64,000 nucleotides of DNA from Photobacterium ganghwense (lineage in GTDB: Bacteria > Pseudomonadota > Gammaproteobacteria > Enterobacterales > Vibrionaceae). Below are positions 54,201 through 61,840 of this stretch, one piece after another. Each line of letters starts with the position of its first letter. The stretch's first letter is position 1. The notes below the pieces were generated by a model. The model was not told the origin of the DNA and did not search any database. It worked only from the letters and a program-made list of their open reading frames with translations. The translations under genes were made by a program, and so were the position numbers. The stretch covers positions 84,368 to 148,367 of the forward strand of contig NZ_PYMI01000008.1 in the NCBI RefSeq assembly GCF_003025595.1, given 5' to 3'.

Positions 54201-54708
54201 CGCCGGATTTGAACTTAACGAATGAGTTTCGAAGGGCATCAATTTTGAATGGCGCTGATTTTGTCATTTCGAGAACGTAATTAACGTCCCGAACCGACTC
54301 TTTGACAACATCACCAGTGGTAGCCAGACCGCGCATTGTCAGTGTCAGACGTTCAATATCATCGGTTGCCCGTAAGATCGCGTCCTGCCACGTCCAAAAT
54401 ACATGCTGCAAAGAGGACATTGCCCCTTCAAGCATTCCCAGAACCATCACACCTTCAAATGCACTTCGACCGACGCCATTGAAGCGACGTTCTAATTTGG
54501 CTAAGGCAGATGAGGTTCGGTTGACTGGTGCTTCCACCTTGACCATAGCATCAACTAGCTGCTGCATCTTAACGTCGATGCCGGACAAGGTGTGGTTAGT
54601 CTTTTTTGCGGTAGCGTCTAGCTTTTTAAGACGGTCTTTCAGATTTTTGAAAGCCTGTTGAGCACCGCGATCACTCGCGGTGAACTCGAAGTGTAGATTA
54701 TCGCTCAC
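51259..54708 (-). CDS. tail tape measure protein
   Basis: A 1149-residue protein, among the largest in the late operon. N-terminal coiled coil (ASDRGAQQAFKNLKDRLKKL), then the conserved tape-measure block GKGVISMEELRQQLGESVPA, a hydrophobic central region (LIGGKLILGIGKLLVAPFVK), a long coiled coil rich in Glu/Lys/Ala, and a glycine-rich C-terminal region. It sets tail length and passes into the host membrane. At ~1.5 A per residue it predicts a tail near 170 nm. GTG start overlaps the upstream gene. Confidence 0.93.
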   Translation of the reverse strand: MSDNLHFEFTASDRGAQQAFKNLKDRLKKLDATAKKTNHTLSGIDVKMQQLVDAMVKVEAPVNRTSSALAKLERRFNGVGRSAFEGVMVLGMLEGAMSSLQHVFWTWQDAILRATDDIERLTLTMRGLATTGDVVKESVRDVNYVLEMTKSAPFKIDALRNSFVKFKSGGIDPTNGSLKALVDGVAAFGGSDLELERAAVAIQQMAGKGVISMEELRQQLGESVPAAMKLMARSMGVSVGQLVKQIETGTVAALPAIKGLLAEFELAFGGSAEKMMKTYSGQMSKLAANLKLLGREIGEGSGDKEGNLPSYYDAVTHSVLELNAALETKAFREWAQEFGTWLAQMVVKMTELMKVMYENRDAISAVATTIGYLIGGKLILGIGKLLVAPFVKLLSVLSKAGKGVESFADKFKNFNKVSADGGALTKVMEKLSSVGKRVTAVFGNFRKGMVGVRALFTTLRTGIAAVQPHFAALATAVWMAYEALSALYGIWDKSTLADRSIEWAAELKADPKQANESTIKDVEARLERLGALSKEATDEELERIKLAQKELQEALDKSASYVYESSISKELAQERAKIAEEMEAVRTTYNQESDKLAKAYEEIINSKMLVSEKEAALAKNRAEQRSLARGVVQKEMALLQREIDASSERLSYLSNPDVTAKERAEIEKRIEQMNQYQSQYEGLMKSLADVDKRYSGEVGKILSDSGRAALDKTTGKMKTYLKTLQVQFARMDGRETGSGAFLGAALERIQQFREELGEIAKEPAFEKLAQDIRGVARAMDNLERRQATAEKAGKLSKSADSWMRSDMDVQGPTKLDEFNTQFDLTKQKYEEILALANSPNGGLIPKEQVDNAKTMLQYMEANKQAIQDQIVLSDNITPFLNNIDNRLKKRGDYKNEASRSARLAAFDEIVVAENQALDKLYLDDKLSWEAYQGEKTRIAAAASHERQKLTEGAFAKLAVQYQDFGEQLENVMAGALEGIVDATTSFMMTGEDQWRNFAEKVIQQILRIALMKTVISPLTDGISNWFTSLQGGGATAGVQAASDVAASSVGSMAGGAIASVGGNLAMAGRSIAPQMVTAMPRQASMTRSAPATASMGGAVEFNLINQSGEQMSARETGRRFDGKKMILDVVLEAVNKPGSFRDGMKGALS

Positions 54709-55024
54709 TTATCGCATTCCCTAGCAGTGATTTCAGCCTATCAATGGCATCTGCATCAGGCTCGGCATCCTCTAATGAGCGTTTAATCTCAATTGGACTG
54801 GATAACTGCTCGGTAAGAGATTCCGCGAAGTCCTTGAGGTGTTCTTCACTGGTTTGCGAAGCCCGCAGAAGCCTTAGTTGGCTGATGTCCATTTCCGCTC
54901 TGTGGCGGTCTACGTTCCGGCTCATCATCCAAAAGGTTCGAATGGGAAGAGCCAGCACTTCGCTATAGGAAAGGTTGTAGTGATGAATCAGGCGGGAAAA
55001 GTAGAAACCCAAGTCAATCGCCAC
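54698..55024 (-). CDS. tail assembly chaperone, T-like part (frameshift product)
   Basis: A 108-codon frame (GTG at 55024) lying one frame back from the preceding chaperone gene and open up to its slippery site. Translation through a -1 shift at 55054-55060 would fuse 105 residues of the first frame to 118 of this one, giving about 223 residues, the equivalent of lambda gpGT. The T part (SRLIHHYNLSYSEVLALPIR) has a helical composition typical of these chaperones, which wrap the tape measure during tail assembly. Independent initiation is unlikely. Confidence 0.78.
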   Translation of the reverse strand: MAIDLGFYFSRLIHHYNLSYSEVLALPIRTFWMMSRNVDRHRAEMDISQLRLLRASQTSEEHLKDFAESLTEQLSSPIEIKRSLEDAEPDADAIDRLKSLLGNAISER

Positions 55025-55047
55025 AACCTCACCGCTCTCATTCCGAG

Positions 55048-55368
55048 TTATTCCTTTCCCTCGGATTGAGATTCGGCACCCTCTTGATTTTCAGCTTCCG
55101 CATCCTCGGAAACGAAATTCACTAGGGCAATGATCTGTTCGAAAGTCATGCTTTCCAGTTTTTCGCGGGTGATTGTCGGCACCACAGACAAGACAACTTG
55201 AATGTAGGTATCAAGCTGTTCTTGCATCGTTGCATTCTTCTTCTGCATCAGCTTTTGCATCGCCACAAATGCACCGAATGAAAGCGGGTTTACTTTATGC
55301 TTCACGCCGCCCAGCAGGACTTCTTTTGTTGCAGGGGCGATTTCGTCTAGATTCAACAGCTTTGTCAT
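55048..55368 (-). CDS. tail assembly chaperone, G-like part
   Basis: A 106-residue protein (MTKLLNLDEIAPATKEVLLG...) with an acidic C-terminus, between the tail tube and tape-measure genes. That is the position of lambda gpG, the tail assembly chaperone. The last codons contain the heptamer G GGA AAG in the correct phase for -1 slippage. Family-level similarity is inferred from position, size and the frameshift site. Confidence 0.8.
   Translation of the reverse strand: MTKLLNLDEIAPATKEVLLGGVKHKVNPLSFGAFVAMQKLMQKKNATMQEQLDTYIQVVLSVVPTITREKLESMTFEQIIALVNFVSEDAEAENQEGAESQSEGKE
55054..55060 (-). promoter_or_regulatory. programmed -1 frameshift site GGGAAAG
   Basis: The minus strand reads GAG GGA AAG GAA TAA; the heptamer G GGA AAG is in phase for tandem slippage and is the same heptamer used by lambda G/GT. 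The -1 frame runs on into the T-like frame without a stop. Confidence 0.85.
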
Positions 55369-55385
55369 TCTCTCGTCTCCAAAAA

Positions 55386-55405
55386 TAGGGGCATTTCAGC
55401 CCCTA
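55386..55405 (-). terminator. terminator after the tail tube gene
   Basis: TAGGGGC and GCCCCTA form a 7-bp stem; the minus strand continues TTTTTGG. It may reduce expression of downstream tail genes relative to the tube. Confidence 0.8.
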
Positions 55406-55407
55406 GT

Positions 55408-55426
55408 AAGTCATAGGTGACTTATT
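55408..55426 (+). repeat. dispersed prophage repeat, copy 10
   Basis: AAGTCATAGGTGACTTATT overlaps the stop of the tail tube gene, 40 bases before the chaperone gene. Confidence 0.75.
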
Positions 55427-55952
55427 TATCAGTTTTAGCAGTAGACTGTTTGACTAGCGCCTCTGCGGCACTGCCGCCAACAGTCATTAGATGGCCGGTT
55501 GAGTCTGGATAGGCAGTAAACTCAAGCTCGAATACACGCTCTTCGTTGTGCTTGTAGGCAAAGCTCATAGAGCCAGCCGTAGCAGCGCGAGGAATCGTTA
55601 CCGAGTAGTCGTCTTTGTTGCGCGGAGTCAGCACAAGCGCCTGCGCCAGCTTCACTAGGTCAATACCCTCGCCAACCTTAACGGTCAGTGTCTTCTGACC
55701 CGAATCAATCGTTGAGCCAGGCATTACCGCAGTGATCTTCGCAATGTCCGTTTCCACCATCGGCACTTTGACCTTGATGTTACGACCCATGATGCGCTCG
55801 GAAACGGTAGTCTCACCGAACTGGTCAACCTTCACTTCGTGAGTGTCAGTTGTAACCTCAACCTCTACACCACCTTTGGTTAGACCAAGTGAAACATCAC
55901 CGAATGTCACATCACATGCGCCCAATTTGATGTTTTCAACTCCTGATGACAT
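55422..55952 (-). CDS. major tail tube protein
   Basis: A 176-residue beta-rich protein (MSSGVENIKLGACDVTFGDV, TTDTHEVKVDQFGETTVSER, FELEFTAYPDSTG) matching phage tail tube proteins in size, composition and position before the tail chaperones. It stacks into the tail tube. AAAGGGA precedes the ATG at 55952; the open frame to 55982 overlaps the upstream gene. A terminator follows immediately, as is common for abundant virion genes. Confidence 0.83.
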   Translation of the reverse strand: MSSGVENIKLGACDVTFGDVSLGLTKGGVEVEVTTDTHEVKVDQFGETTVSERIMGRNIKVKVPMVETDIAKITAVMPGSTIDSGQKTLTVKVGEGIDLVKLAQALVLTPRNKDDYSVTIPRAATAGSMSFAYKHNEERVFELEFTAYPDSTGHLMTVGGSAAEALVKQSTAKTDK

Positions 55953-55966
55953 AGCAATTCCCTTTG

Positions 55967-56347
55967 TTAGAGTTTCACGCATGAAAATTCCATTACCATC
56001 ACGAACTCATACCGCCCTATTTCGTCCTGACGGTGCGGTTCAGGATAGGTAATGGGTCTGACGTAGTTAAAATGCACATTCCCCGAGGTGACGTTCTCCG
56101 CACCTGCATACTCGAAAATCTGCTCGACTAAGCTCACGCCGTCAGCTATCGAGTCGGAATGCACCACAAGCCTCAGAACATCCTTGTAATAGCCTTTTAG
56201 CTCATGGTCGATTTTGAAGCCGCCGTATGGTACTGCGAGCAAAATGCCTGACACCACATCGGACGGCATTTCATAGGCAAAAAGTGTTTCTCCAATTACA
56301 CCTACGCCAATGTAATCGAGGTAATGCGCATAGCTTTCCAAAATCAT
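55967..56347 (-). CDS. tail terminator / completion protein
   Basis: A 126-residue protein between the gp10-like and tube genes, the usual place of the tail terminator. Its mixed alpha/beta composition (LRLVVHSDSIADGVSLVEQI, IGRYEFVMVMEF) fits. ATGA overlap with the upstream gene couples translation. Assignment is mostly positional. Confidence 0.65.
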   Translation of the reverse strand: MILESYAHYLDYIGVGVIGETLFAYEMPSDVVSGILLAVPYGGFKIDHELKGYYKDVLRLVVHSDSIADGVSLVEQIFEYAGAENVTSGNVHFNYVRPITYPEPHRQDEIGRYEFVMVMEFSCVKL

Positions 56348-56790
56348 CGCCAGCGTCCCTTCAACCCTGCTTTGCTCAGGTCATTTCGTAGCTTGTCCAT
56401 CCAGTGACGGCGTAACCACTCCCGAGAACGACCTACATAGCCAGAGCCAATTTTGAACTGAGAGGCTGACTGCTTTTCGATAGAGCGAATGCCAAGTTTG
56501 TATCCGCCCTTGTTCATCGCCGGTGCGTATTTATCGACAGGTCGCTGAGTTTTGCTGTTAACAGCTCCCTCTCTAACCCCAATTCGCATGATCAGACCGT
56601 CCTTAGTCTTCTCAACCGCCCCTTCAATGGACTCTTCCAATGAACCTGTATCCCTTGGAACCATCGCAGCCATCATTCGTGCGCCATCTTCGGCAACCTT
56701 TCTCGCCGTCTGTAACGTCACTCGCTTAAAACCGTTCTCAGCGTTGGTAAGCCTCTGCCGCGCTTTGCTGGCGGAAAATGTCAAACCCAA
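56344..56790 (-). CDS. HK97 gp10-like head-tail protein
   Basis: A 148-residue basic protein with the gp10-like pattern: LTNAENGFKRVTLQTARKVA, DGARMMAAMVPRDTGSLEES and YVGRSREWLRRHW. Members act in tail completion near the connector. The apparent start is TTG, overlapping the stop of the upstream gene. Confidence 0.75.
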   Translation of the reverse strand: MGLTFSASKARQRLTNAENGFKRVTLQTARKVAEDGARMMAAMVPRDTGSLEESIEGAVEKTKDGLIMRIGVREGAVNSKTQRPVDKYAPAMNKGGYKLGIRSIEKQSASQFKIGSGYVGRSREWLRRHWMDKLRNDLSKAGLKGRWR

Positions 56791-57119
56791 GGCTCTAGCT
56801 CCGCAGCAATGTGCCCCGCTCTCCCTCGCAAACCCAGCATGACTTCCAGTGAAACAATCCGGAGTCTACGGCCCCGAAAGTCCACACGGTCGTCTAGCTC
56901 AATTTCCGTATCTTCGGGGAACAGAAGTCGAACATCGTGTTTTTGCTGTAACCCTCTTCCGTAGGACGTTTCCGTAAGCGTTCCCTTGGTTGAGGAAGTC
57001 GAGCGAATGTCACGAATGACCAGCACTTCACAGTCAAAGGCAGGTTCATGGTTTTGCTCGCCATAAAGCCCACGCATCCGGACTTCCGTTTTTTTAAAAA
57101 CAGTGACCGTGGCCTTCAT
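56781..57119 (-). CDS. head-tail stopper/adaptor protein
   Basis: A 112-residue beta-rich protein (TEIELDDRVDFRGRRLRIVS) in the connector block, compatible with the head-closure (stopper) family. Positional assignment; overlaps the next gene by 10 bases. Confidence 0.6.
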   Translation of the reverse strand: MKATVTVFKKTEVRMRGLYGEQNHEPAFDCEVLVIRDIRSTSSTKGTLTETSYGRGLQQKHDVRLLFPEDTEIELDDRVDFRGRRLRIVSLEVMLGLRGRAGHIAAELEPWV

Positions 57120-57121
57120 CG

Positions 57122-57916
57122 TTAACCTCGCCCAATTCGATATGAGCGAGTTGTGTATTTGCCCAGCACTCGAAAGGCTCTTGCGCCCACGATTTCCTGA
57201 GCAGGTCGCCCTTGCTGATAAGTCAGCGAGGTTTCCCCTACACGCTCTGAAACAAGACCGCTGCGCCTCGCCAAGTCAATGGGATCACCACCAAGCACAT
57301 CGTCAGCCTCATAAATCACTGCAACGGCAATGTCTTCAAGGAAACGGGCTGGCAGATCCATGTATTCACCTGCGCTTAGCCTGGTTAGGTCAATGCCTTT
57401 GTCGAACGATGGAAAGTCGGCAAAACAACCTGAGCGCTCATACACAACCGCTGGATTAAATCGCATGGCGGAAATCCGGCGTGACGCCTCAATAATGGCT
57501 TTGCGCTTCTCACCTTGGCTTGCGCCAAGAAACTTGCTCACGTTCGGCACATCCAGCAGGTGAAGTTCTGCTTCGGCTACCGTAATCAGTGTCTCTTGAG
57601 GGACAAAAAGATCTGCACTGGCAATAATTGCATACCGGCGTTCCTGCTGAGCAACATCGCCATCATCGTTCTCCATCGTTAGGTGAATGATGCGCAGCGC
57701 CTTACGCTGAAAGCCGTCGAGTCTATTTAGTTCGTCATCAATGACGATTTCCACAAACTCATCGTCGCTGTAGACATCAATCGGCAGTTCGTCGGTCAAC
57801 AACATGCCGTGATGATCCTGAACGCGGTATGACGCAGTGATTTTCCCGTCAAGGTTTGGAGCATCAAACCGAATCGTTACACTGCTGCCTGCGATATGAG
57901 TTGCCAGTTCAGACAT
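57122..57916 (-). CDS. phage head-tail connector protein
   Basis: A 264-residue protein. The C-terminal half (EAELHLLDVPNVSKFLGASQ, EGSRRI-like helices, ARFLEDIAVAVIYEADDVLG) resembles head-tail adaptors; the N-terminal half is a separate beta domain (SSVTIRFDAPNLDGKITASY). AGGAGG precedes the ATG at 57916, one base after the upstream stop. It should bind below the portal. Confidence 0.65.
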   Translation of the reverse strand: MSELATHIAGSSVTIRFDAPNLDGKITASYRVQDHHGMLLTDELPIDVYSDDEFVEIVIDDELNRLDGFQRKALRIIHLTMENDDGDVAQQERRYAIIASADLFVPQETLITVAEAELHLLDVPNVSKFLGASQGEKRKAIIEASRRISAMRFNPAVVYERSGCFADFPSFDKGIDLTRLSAGEYMDLPARFLEDIAVAVIYEADDVLGGDPIDLARRSGLVSERVGETSLTYQQGRPAQEIVGARAFRVLGKYTTRSYRIGRG

Positions 57917-57917
57917 T

Positions 57918-58370
57918 TCATGCCTCCTGAGCGGCAAGAATTTCTTCGATCAGCTCTTCGATAGAGCGAGCTTTGATACCGAAGGTCTCTCCAACCTTAC
58001 GAAGCCCTGCAATACCAGACTTGTCCGCAATTGCCTCTAGCTCATCGCGTGTAAACGTTGGTAGTGCCTGTTTAGGCTGCTCAACCTTGGCTTTCTTGCC
58101 AATGCGCTTCTCAACCGGTTCGGCTGACTGAATTACCTTCTTCGCCTGATCGGCGTCAGTGGTGTTGTATCCACGCCACATCGTCTCGGCAGGATTCGGG
58201 TTTTGCCCCTCGTCAGTCTCAACTTCCATGATTGCGCCGAGGGTTTGAGCGTCACGATAAGGGATCGGCTCAACAGTCTTGCCGTTCTCAAAATAGGCAC
58301 CAACCATAACGCCGGTGAAGTTTGAGAATGTCTCTGACTTGATGATCACATGCACTTTCTTATTTTGCAT
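57918..58370 (-). CDS. phage head-associated protein with C-terminal SAP/HeH-like domain
   Basis: A 150-residue protein. The C-terminal ~45 residues (TFTRDELEAIADKSGIAGLR, FGIKARSIEELIEEILAAQE) look like a LEM/HeH-type helix-extended-loop-helix module often found in phage head-region proteins. It follows the capsid gene. Confidence 0.65.
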   Translation of the reverse strand: MQNKKVHVIIKSETFSNFTGVMVGAYFENGKTVEPIPYRDAQTLGAIMEVETDEGQNPNPAETMWRGYNTTDADQAKKVIQSAEPVEKRIGKKAKVEQPKQALPTFTRDELEAIADKSGIAGLRKVGETFGIKARSIEELIEEILAAQEA

Positions 58371-58391
58371 ATCTACCCTCTTTGTAAATAC

Positions 58392-58413
58392 GGGCGGCTC
58401 TTTCGAACCGCCC
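58392..58413 (-). terminator. hairpin after the capsid gene
   Basis: GGGCGG and CCGCCC form a 6-bp GC stem with a 10-base loop; no long T-run, so termination would be partial. Confidence 0.5.
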
Positions 58414-58434
58414 TGACAACTTCAAATCAACACA

Positions 58435-58456
58435 GATAAGTCACGAGTGACTTATC
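58435..58456. repeat. dispersed prophage repeat, copy 11 (best palindrome)
   Basis: GATAAGTCAC-ga-GTGACTTATC: 10-bp inverted arms, just after the capsid stop and 65 bases before the next start. Confidence 0.8.
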
Positions 58457-58462
58457 TAGCAA

Positions 58463-59353
58463 TTAAAATTTTACGTTGTCGATACGAGCGATAGCGTAGT
58501 CGTGCTTGTTAGCCAGACCGCAATACCACTTAACGCGGGTGCGAACCGCATCTTTGTTTTGAACTGTGCCGATAGACTCAACAACGATACCAGCGTTGTC
58601 CCCGCCATACAGGCCAGTTACACCGTTTTCTTCGCTCAGGTGAAGAGCGTAGATTGGTGCTTTCTTAGTGCCCTCGCCGTCAGTAACAGGCAGGAAGTCG
58701 TTCACGATGATTGGCACACCGTTGTGGGTCAGCATAACTTTGCCGAACTGTGGCAGCATCACTTCTGATGGTTGCAGACCGCCTACTGTGCGCAGCAGTT
58801 GCAGGTAAGCGCGTTTGTGTTCAGAACGCATCATGATTGCGTCACAGCCCAGCGCGTTAACCGCATCAACCACTTCATCCAGCATTGACCAGTTCATTGC
58901 AGCGCCAGCCGCGTCGATGATCTGATCGCTTGCAGTCAAACGGCCAAGGCCATCGAAAGACTTGCTGTTAGAGGTTTCGTCACCAAGAACCAGAGCGCGC
59001 TTGAACGAACGAGCCAGACCTTTAACTTTCAGGCGAACTTGGGTCGCAAGCTGATCGCTAGTGTCAGACATAGTAGTTTGAATGAACTTGTCTACATCCA
59101 CGTCACCCGCGATGATGCGTAGCTTCGCAACATGCTCGGAGAACTTAGCCGCGCCTTCTGGAACAGCGTCGTTTGGATCTAGGAAAGATGCTTCGCTTAG
59201 CTCTTTTTCGCGGTTGTAAAGGTAGGCTTTAGAGTTCACTTTCATGAACGGCAGAACAGCGAATAGCTCTTCACGATCGATGATCGTTTCAATGATTCCC
59301 TGCTCAAGTTCGTTGTTTGATAGCTTTTTAGCTTCGTCGATTAATAGAGGCAT
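58463..59353 (-). CDS. major capsid protein
   Basis: A 296-residue protein in the normal capsid position after the scaffold gene. Features fit an HK97-fold capsid: helical N-arm (DEAKKLSNNELEQGIIETII), GLARSFKRALVLGDE spine region and a C-terminal segment with GDNAGIVVESIGTVQNKDA and VRTRVKWYCGLA. It has no fused scaffold domain, agreeing with a separate scaffold gene. AAGGAA precedes the ATG. Confidence 0.85.
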   Translation of the reverse strand: MPLLIDEAKKLSNNELEQGIIETIIDREELFAVLPFMKVNSKAYLYNREKELSEASFLDPNDAVPEGAAKFSEHVAKLRIIAGDVDVDKFIQTTMSDTSDQLATQVRLKVKGLARSFKRALVLGDETSNSKSFDGLGRLTASDQIIDAAGAAMNWSMLDEVVDAVNALGCDAIMMRSEHKRAYLQLLRTVGGLQPSEVMLPQFGKVMLTHNGVPIIVNDFLPVTDGEGTKKAPIYALHLSEENGVTGLYGGDNAGIVVESIGTVQNKDAVRTRVKWYCGLANKHDYAIARIDNVKF

Positions 59354-59400
59354 TATCTATTCCTTTAGACAATCAAAGGGAGGCTCCTTGCCTCACCCAA
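59354..59400 (-). terminator. hairpin between scaffold and capsid genes
   Basis: GAGGC-aagga-GCCTC with outer GGG/CCC pairing, followed by CTTTGATTG on the minus strand. Weak terminator or processing site that could set the scaffold/capsid ratio. Confidence 0.4.
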
Positions 59401-60240
59401 CTACTTCATCAATTTGGCTAGACCCGAAGAGAGCTTTTGCTCAATGGTTTTTGCCTGCGATTCCTGACCAGGCTTAATACCGAAATCAGTCATCGAATTT
59501 GCCCCTGCCTTTTGGCTAGAGCGAAGAATATGATCGGCGTCTGTATCGGCTGCGATGATTCGGCTAATTGCATCCTCGAAGCCAACAGGTTCGCCCTGTG
59601 CGTCAACAAGAGGTGCGCGATCTGCGCAACCGGCTGGCTTGTTGTAGCCAATCACCTGCCCCTGCTCGTTAACTTCGAAATGACTGCCGTAAAGCACTCG
59701 TGCCTTCGTCGCTGGAAGAACGGTTTTCTCGCGCAGGAATGAAGAATTGCTAAACGACTGACCGACTGTTAGCTCGATGATTTGCTTATGTAGCGCTGCC
59801 TTTTCGTTATTGGCCTGCTCTACTTGGCCGCGAAGCCCTTGTAGTTCGGTTTCATGCTGCTCAACCATTTGCGATTTCAGAGCATCCCACTGGCCTTTCT
59901 CTTCAAGGCGGCGAGTCTCTTCTTCTTGCTCACGGGCTAAGCGCTCTTGTTCAACCGCAAGAAGTTGTTGCACTTTCTCAGGCGTTACGTCACCGAATGC
60001 CTTCAACTTCTCTTTCTTCTTCATTGCATCTTTCAACAGGGAAGCGTTCTCTTGTTCCAGTGTTGCTAGACGCGCTTTCATAGAATCAACATCTTCAACA
60101 TCTTGCTGACCTTGTTGGTCTTGTTGACTCTGCTCTTCTTGGCCTTTGTCGGCTACACCAGCACCACCAGCTTCCTCGCCGTTGGTTGCTTCACTCATGT
60201 AACCGCCTTGCGCCATCAGCTTTCGTAGGTAAAACGGCAT
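59401..60240 (-). CDS. capsid scaffolding protein
   Basis: A 279-residue, highly charged, glutamine/glutamate-rich coiled-coil protein (TLEQENASLLKDAMKKKEKL, ERLAREQEEETRRLEEKGQW) directly upstream of the capsid gene. That composition and position mark phage scaffolds, which organise procapsid assembly. The N-terminus before the coil is disordered (KGQEEQSQQDQQGQQD). AGGGAT precedes the ATG at 60240; an ATG at 60198 is an alternative start. Confidence 0.78.
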   Translation of the reverse strand: MPFYLRKLMAQGGYMSEATNGEEAGGAGVADKGQEEQSQQDQQGQQDVEDVDSMKARLATLEQENASLLKDAMKKKEKLKAFGDVTPEKVQQLLAVEQERLAREQEEETRRLEEKGQWDALKSQMVEQHETELQGLRGQVEQANNEKAALHKQIIELTVGQSFSNSSFLREKTVLPATKARVLYGSHFEVNEQGQVIGYNKPAGCADRAPLVDAQGEPVGFEDAISRIIAADTDADHILRSSQKAGANSMTDFGIKPGQESQAKTIEQKLSSGLAKLMK

Positions 60241-60263
60241 ATCAAAAATCCCTTTTTCGTTGA

Positions 60264-61805
60264 TTACTCGGTCTCTTGAGCATCAGTAGGTTCAGTCTCT
60301 CGAACCATTTGCGCTCGAGTATAAGTAAGCACTGACTTATTATCAATATCCATTTTAGAATTTTTAGGCGGAAAATCAGCTAATTCGGCAAAAATTTCAG
60401 CCTCTTTGTCCTTCGGCAGACGAGGGAATACTTTTTTCAGCACCATTGCCATTTGCTCACGACGAGCAGCATCAGGCGCTTCAAGGTTTTTCATCTGCTC
60501 TGCAACGGCAAATTCATCGGCTAGGCCACGAATATCAAAGCTCTCCGGATAGCTCACATAGTCCACCATTTGAGAGTCACCTGACTTCCCGTGCCAGCGC
60601 TCAACGATAGCCGCCAGACGATGCTCTGCCTGCTCCAATGTGCTTGCCTTGTTTACCAGCAGGGAGTTGACGCGCTGGAAATCAAAGGCTTTCGCTACGC
60701 CGGATGAGTTATCAATACCAACGGCGTTATCTTGCTTGGTTCGTTCTCCGGCCACACCGATAGAGTGATAGATCTCGTTAATGATCTTCGAGATAGTGTC
60801 GATAATGATTTGTGCCTGCTTAGGATCTGGTGACATGAAGAACGGCTTCGCCCCACCCTCACCGTTGAACGTGAATACCCGCTTGGTTCCCATATCCAAA
60901 ACCTTTTGCAGATCATCATCACCTGGCAATAGCCCTTGGACCGGAATCGCAAGTTGCGAATAGGTTTGGTCTTGGATAATCGCGTCCAAGTTGGACAGGT
61001 AGTTCGCAACCGAGCGATCAAGATAAGCCACGTCATCAATCAGCCCCGTCGCTGCATACTTGTTTTCCGATGAGTGGAAGCAATCGACTGGAAACACTGG
61101 AACAACGTTCAAATCGTGCGTCCCTGCACTCTCCAAGCCCAGTTTGACTTTCGCCCCTTTGTGCTTTTGTGGAAACTCGCGGAACAGATACCAGCCCTGC
61201 TTTGTCCACAGACGATAACGTAGGAACGTTTTGCCGGTTGATTCGAATGGATCGGCATCATCACGACCGGTTTCTGCAATCAGACACCATGACAGATCGC
61301 CATTCTCGTCGTAGGCAAAATCAAGCATCTGCATTGGCGTAACGATATAGGCGTAAACGCGGCTATCTGAGTTCTTCTCATCTGCCAGCGTTACAATGTC
61401 ACTTGACTTGGTCGAGTCCACTACGACCCAAATACGACCGAATACAGACGATGAGATATCAACGGTTCGCATAAAATCGTCAATATCCAGCTTGTCGCGG
61501 GTCGCACACTCCCAAAAGCGCTTAACCTCTTCGCTGGCGTCCTCGGCACGAGTAACCGTTTCCTTGAAGATATACTTATGAACAAGGTTCACGACCTCTC
61601 GGGTGTGGTTGAACCGGTAGGCACGATCAATACGTTCCTTGTATTCCGCGTCGCCCTCTTTGTAGTAGCGGAAAATATTCTTCTTGAACCACTCACGACC
61701 GCCTTTGTAGGTGGACTCCAAAAACTGCCAGTGCTCAAGCATCGCCTCATAAAGTGGATGGCGACGACTAACCAGCTCCATGATTTTCTTGTCTGAAATT
61801 TCCAT
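60264..61805 (-). CDS. portal protein
   Basis: A 513-residue portal, the dodecameric DNA gate of the capsid. Located between terL and scaffold as usual. Motif-like segments include FMRTVDISSSVFGRIWVVVD, AYLDRSVANYLSNLDAIIQD and IDTISKIINEIYHSIGVAGE. The C-terminus is charged. A prophage repeat is embedded in the last coding part (residues around NKSVLTY). The ribosome site is weak. Confidence 0.85.
   Translation of the reverse strand: MEISDKKIMELVSRRHPLYEAMLEHWQFLESTYKGGREWFKKNIFRYYKEGDAEYKERIDRAYRFNHTREVVNLVHKYIFKETVTRAEDASEEVKRFWECATRDKLDIDDFMRTVDISSSVFGRIWVVVDSTKSSDIVTLADEKNSDSRVYAYIVTPMQMLDFAYDENGDLSWCLIAETGRDDADPFESTGKTFLRYRLWTKQGWYLFREFPQKHKGAKVKLGLESAGTHDLNVVPVFPVDCFHSSENKYAATGLIDDVAYLDRSVANYLSNLDAIIQDQTYSQLAIPVQGLLPGDDDLQKVLDMGTKRVFTFNGEGGAKPFFMSPDPKQAQIIIDTISKIINEIYHSIGVAGERTKQDNAVGIDNSSGVAKAFDFQRVNSLLVNKASTLEQAEHRLAAIVERWHGKSGDSQMVDYVSYPESFDIRGLADEFAVAEQMKNLEAPDAARREQMAMVLKKVFPRLPKDKEAEIFAELADFPPKNSKMDIDNKSVLTYTRAQMVRETEPTDAQETE
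60321..60340 (+). repeat. dispersed prophage repeat, copy 12, inside a gene
   Basis: ATAAGTAAGCACTGACTTAT within the 3' part of the portal gene. Confidence 0.75.
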
Positions 61806-61820
61806 TTTTCTTACTAATGC

Positions 61821-61840
61821 TAAGTCATAGGTGACTTATC
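61821..61840 (+). repeat. dispersed prophage repeat, copy 13
   Basis: TAAGTCATAGGTGACTTATC overlaps the terL stop and lies 15 bases before the portal start. Its core is identical to the copy after the tail tube gene. Confidence 0.8.
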
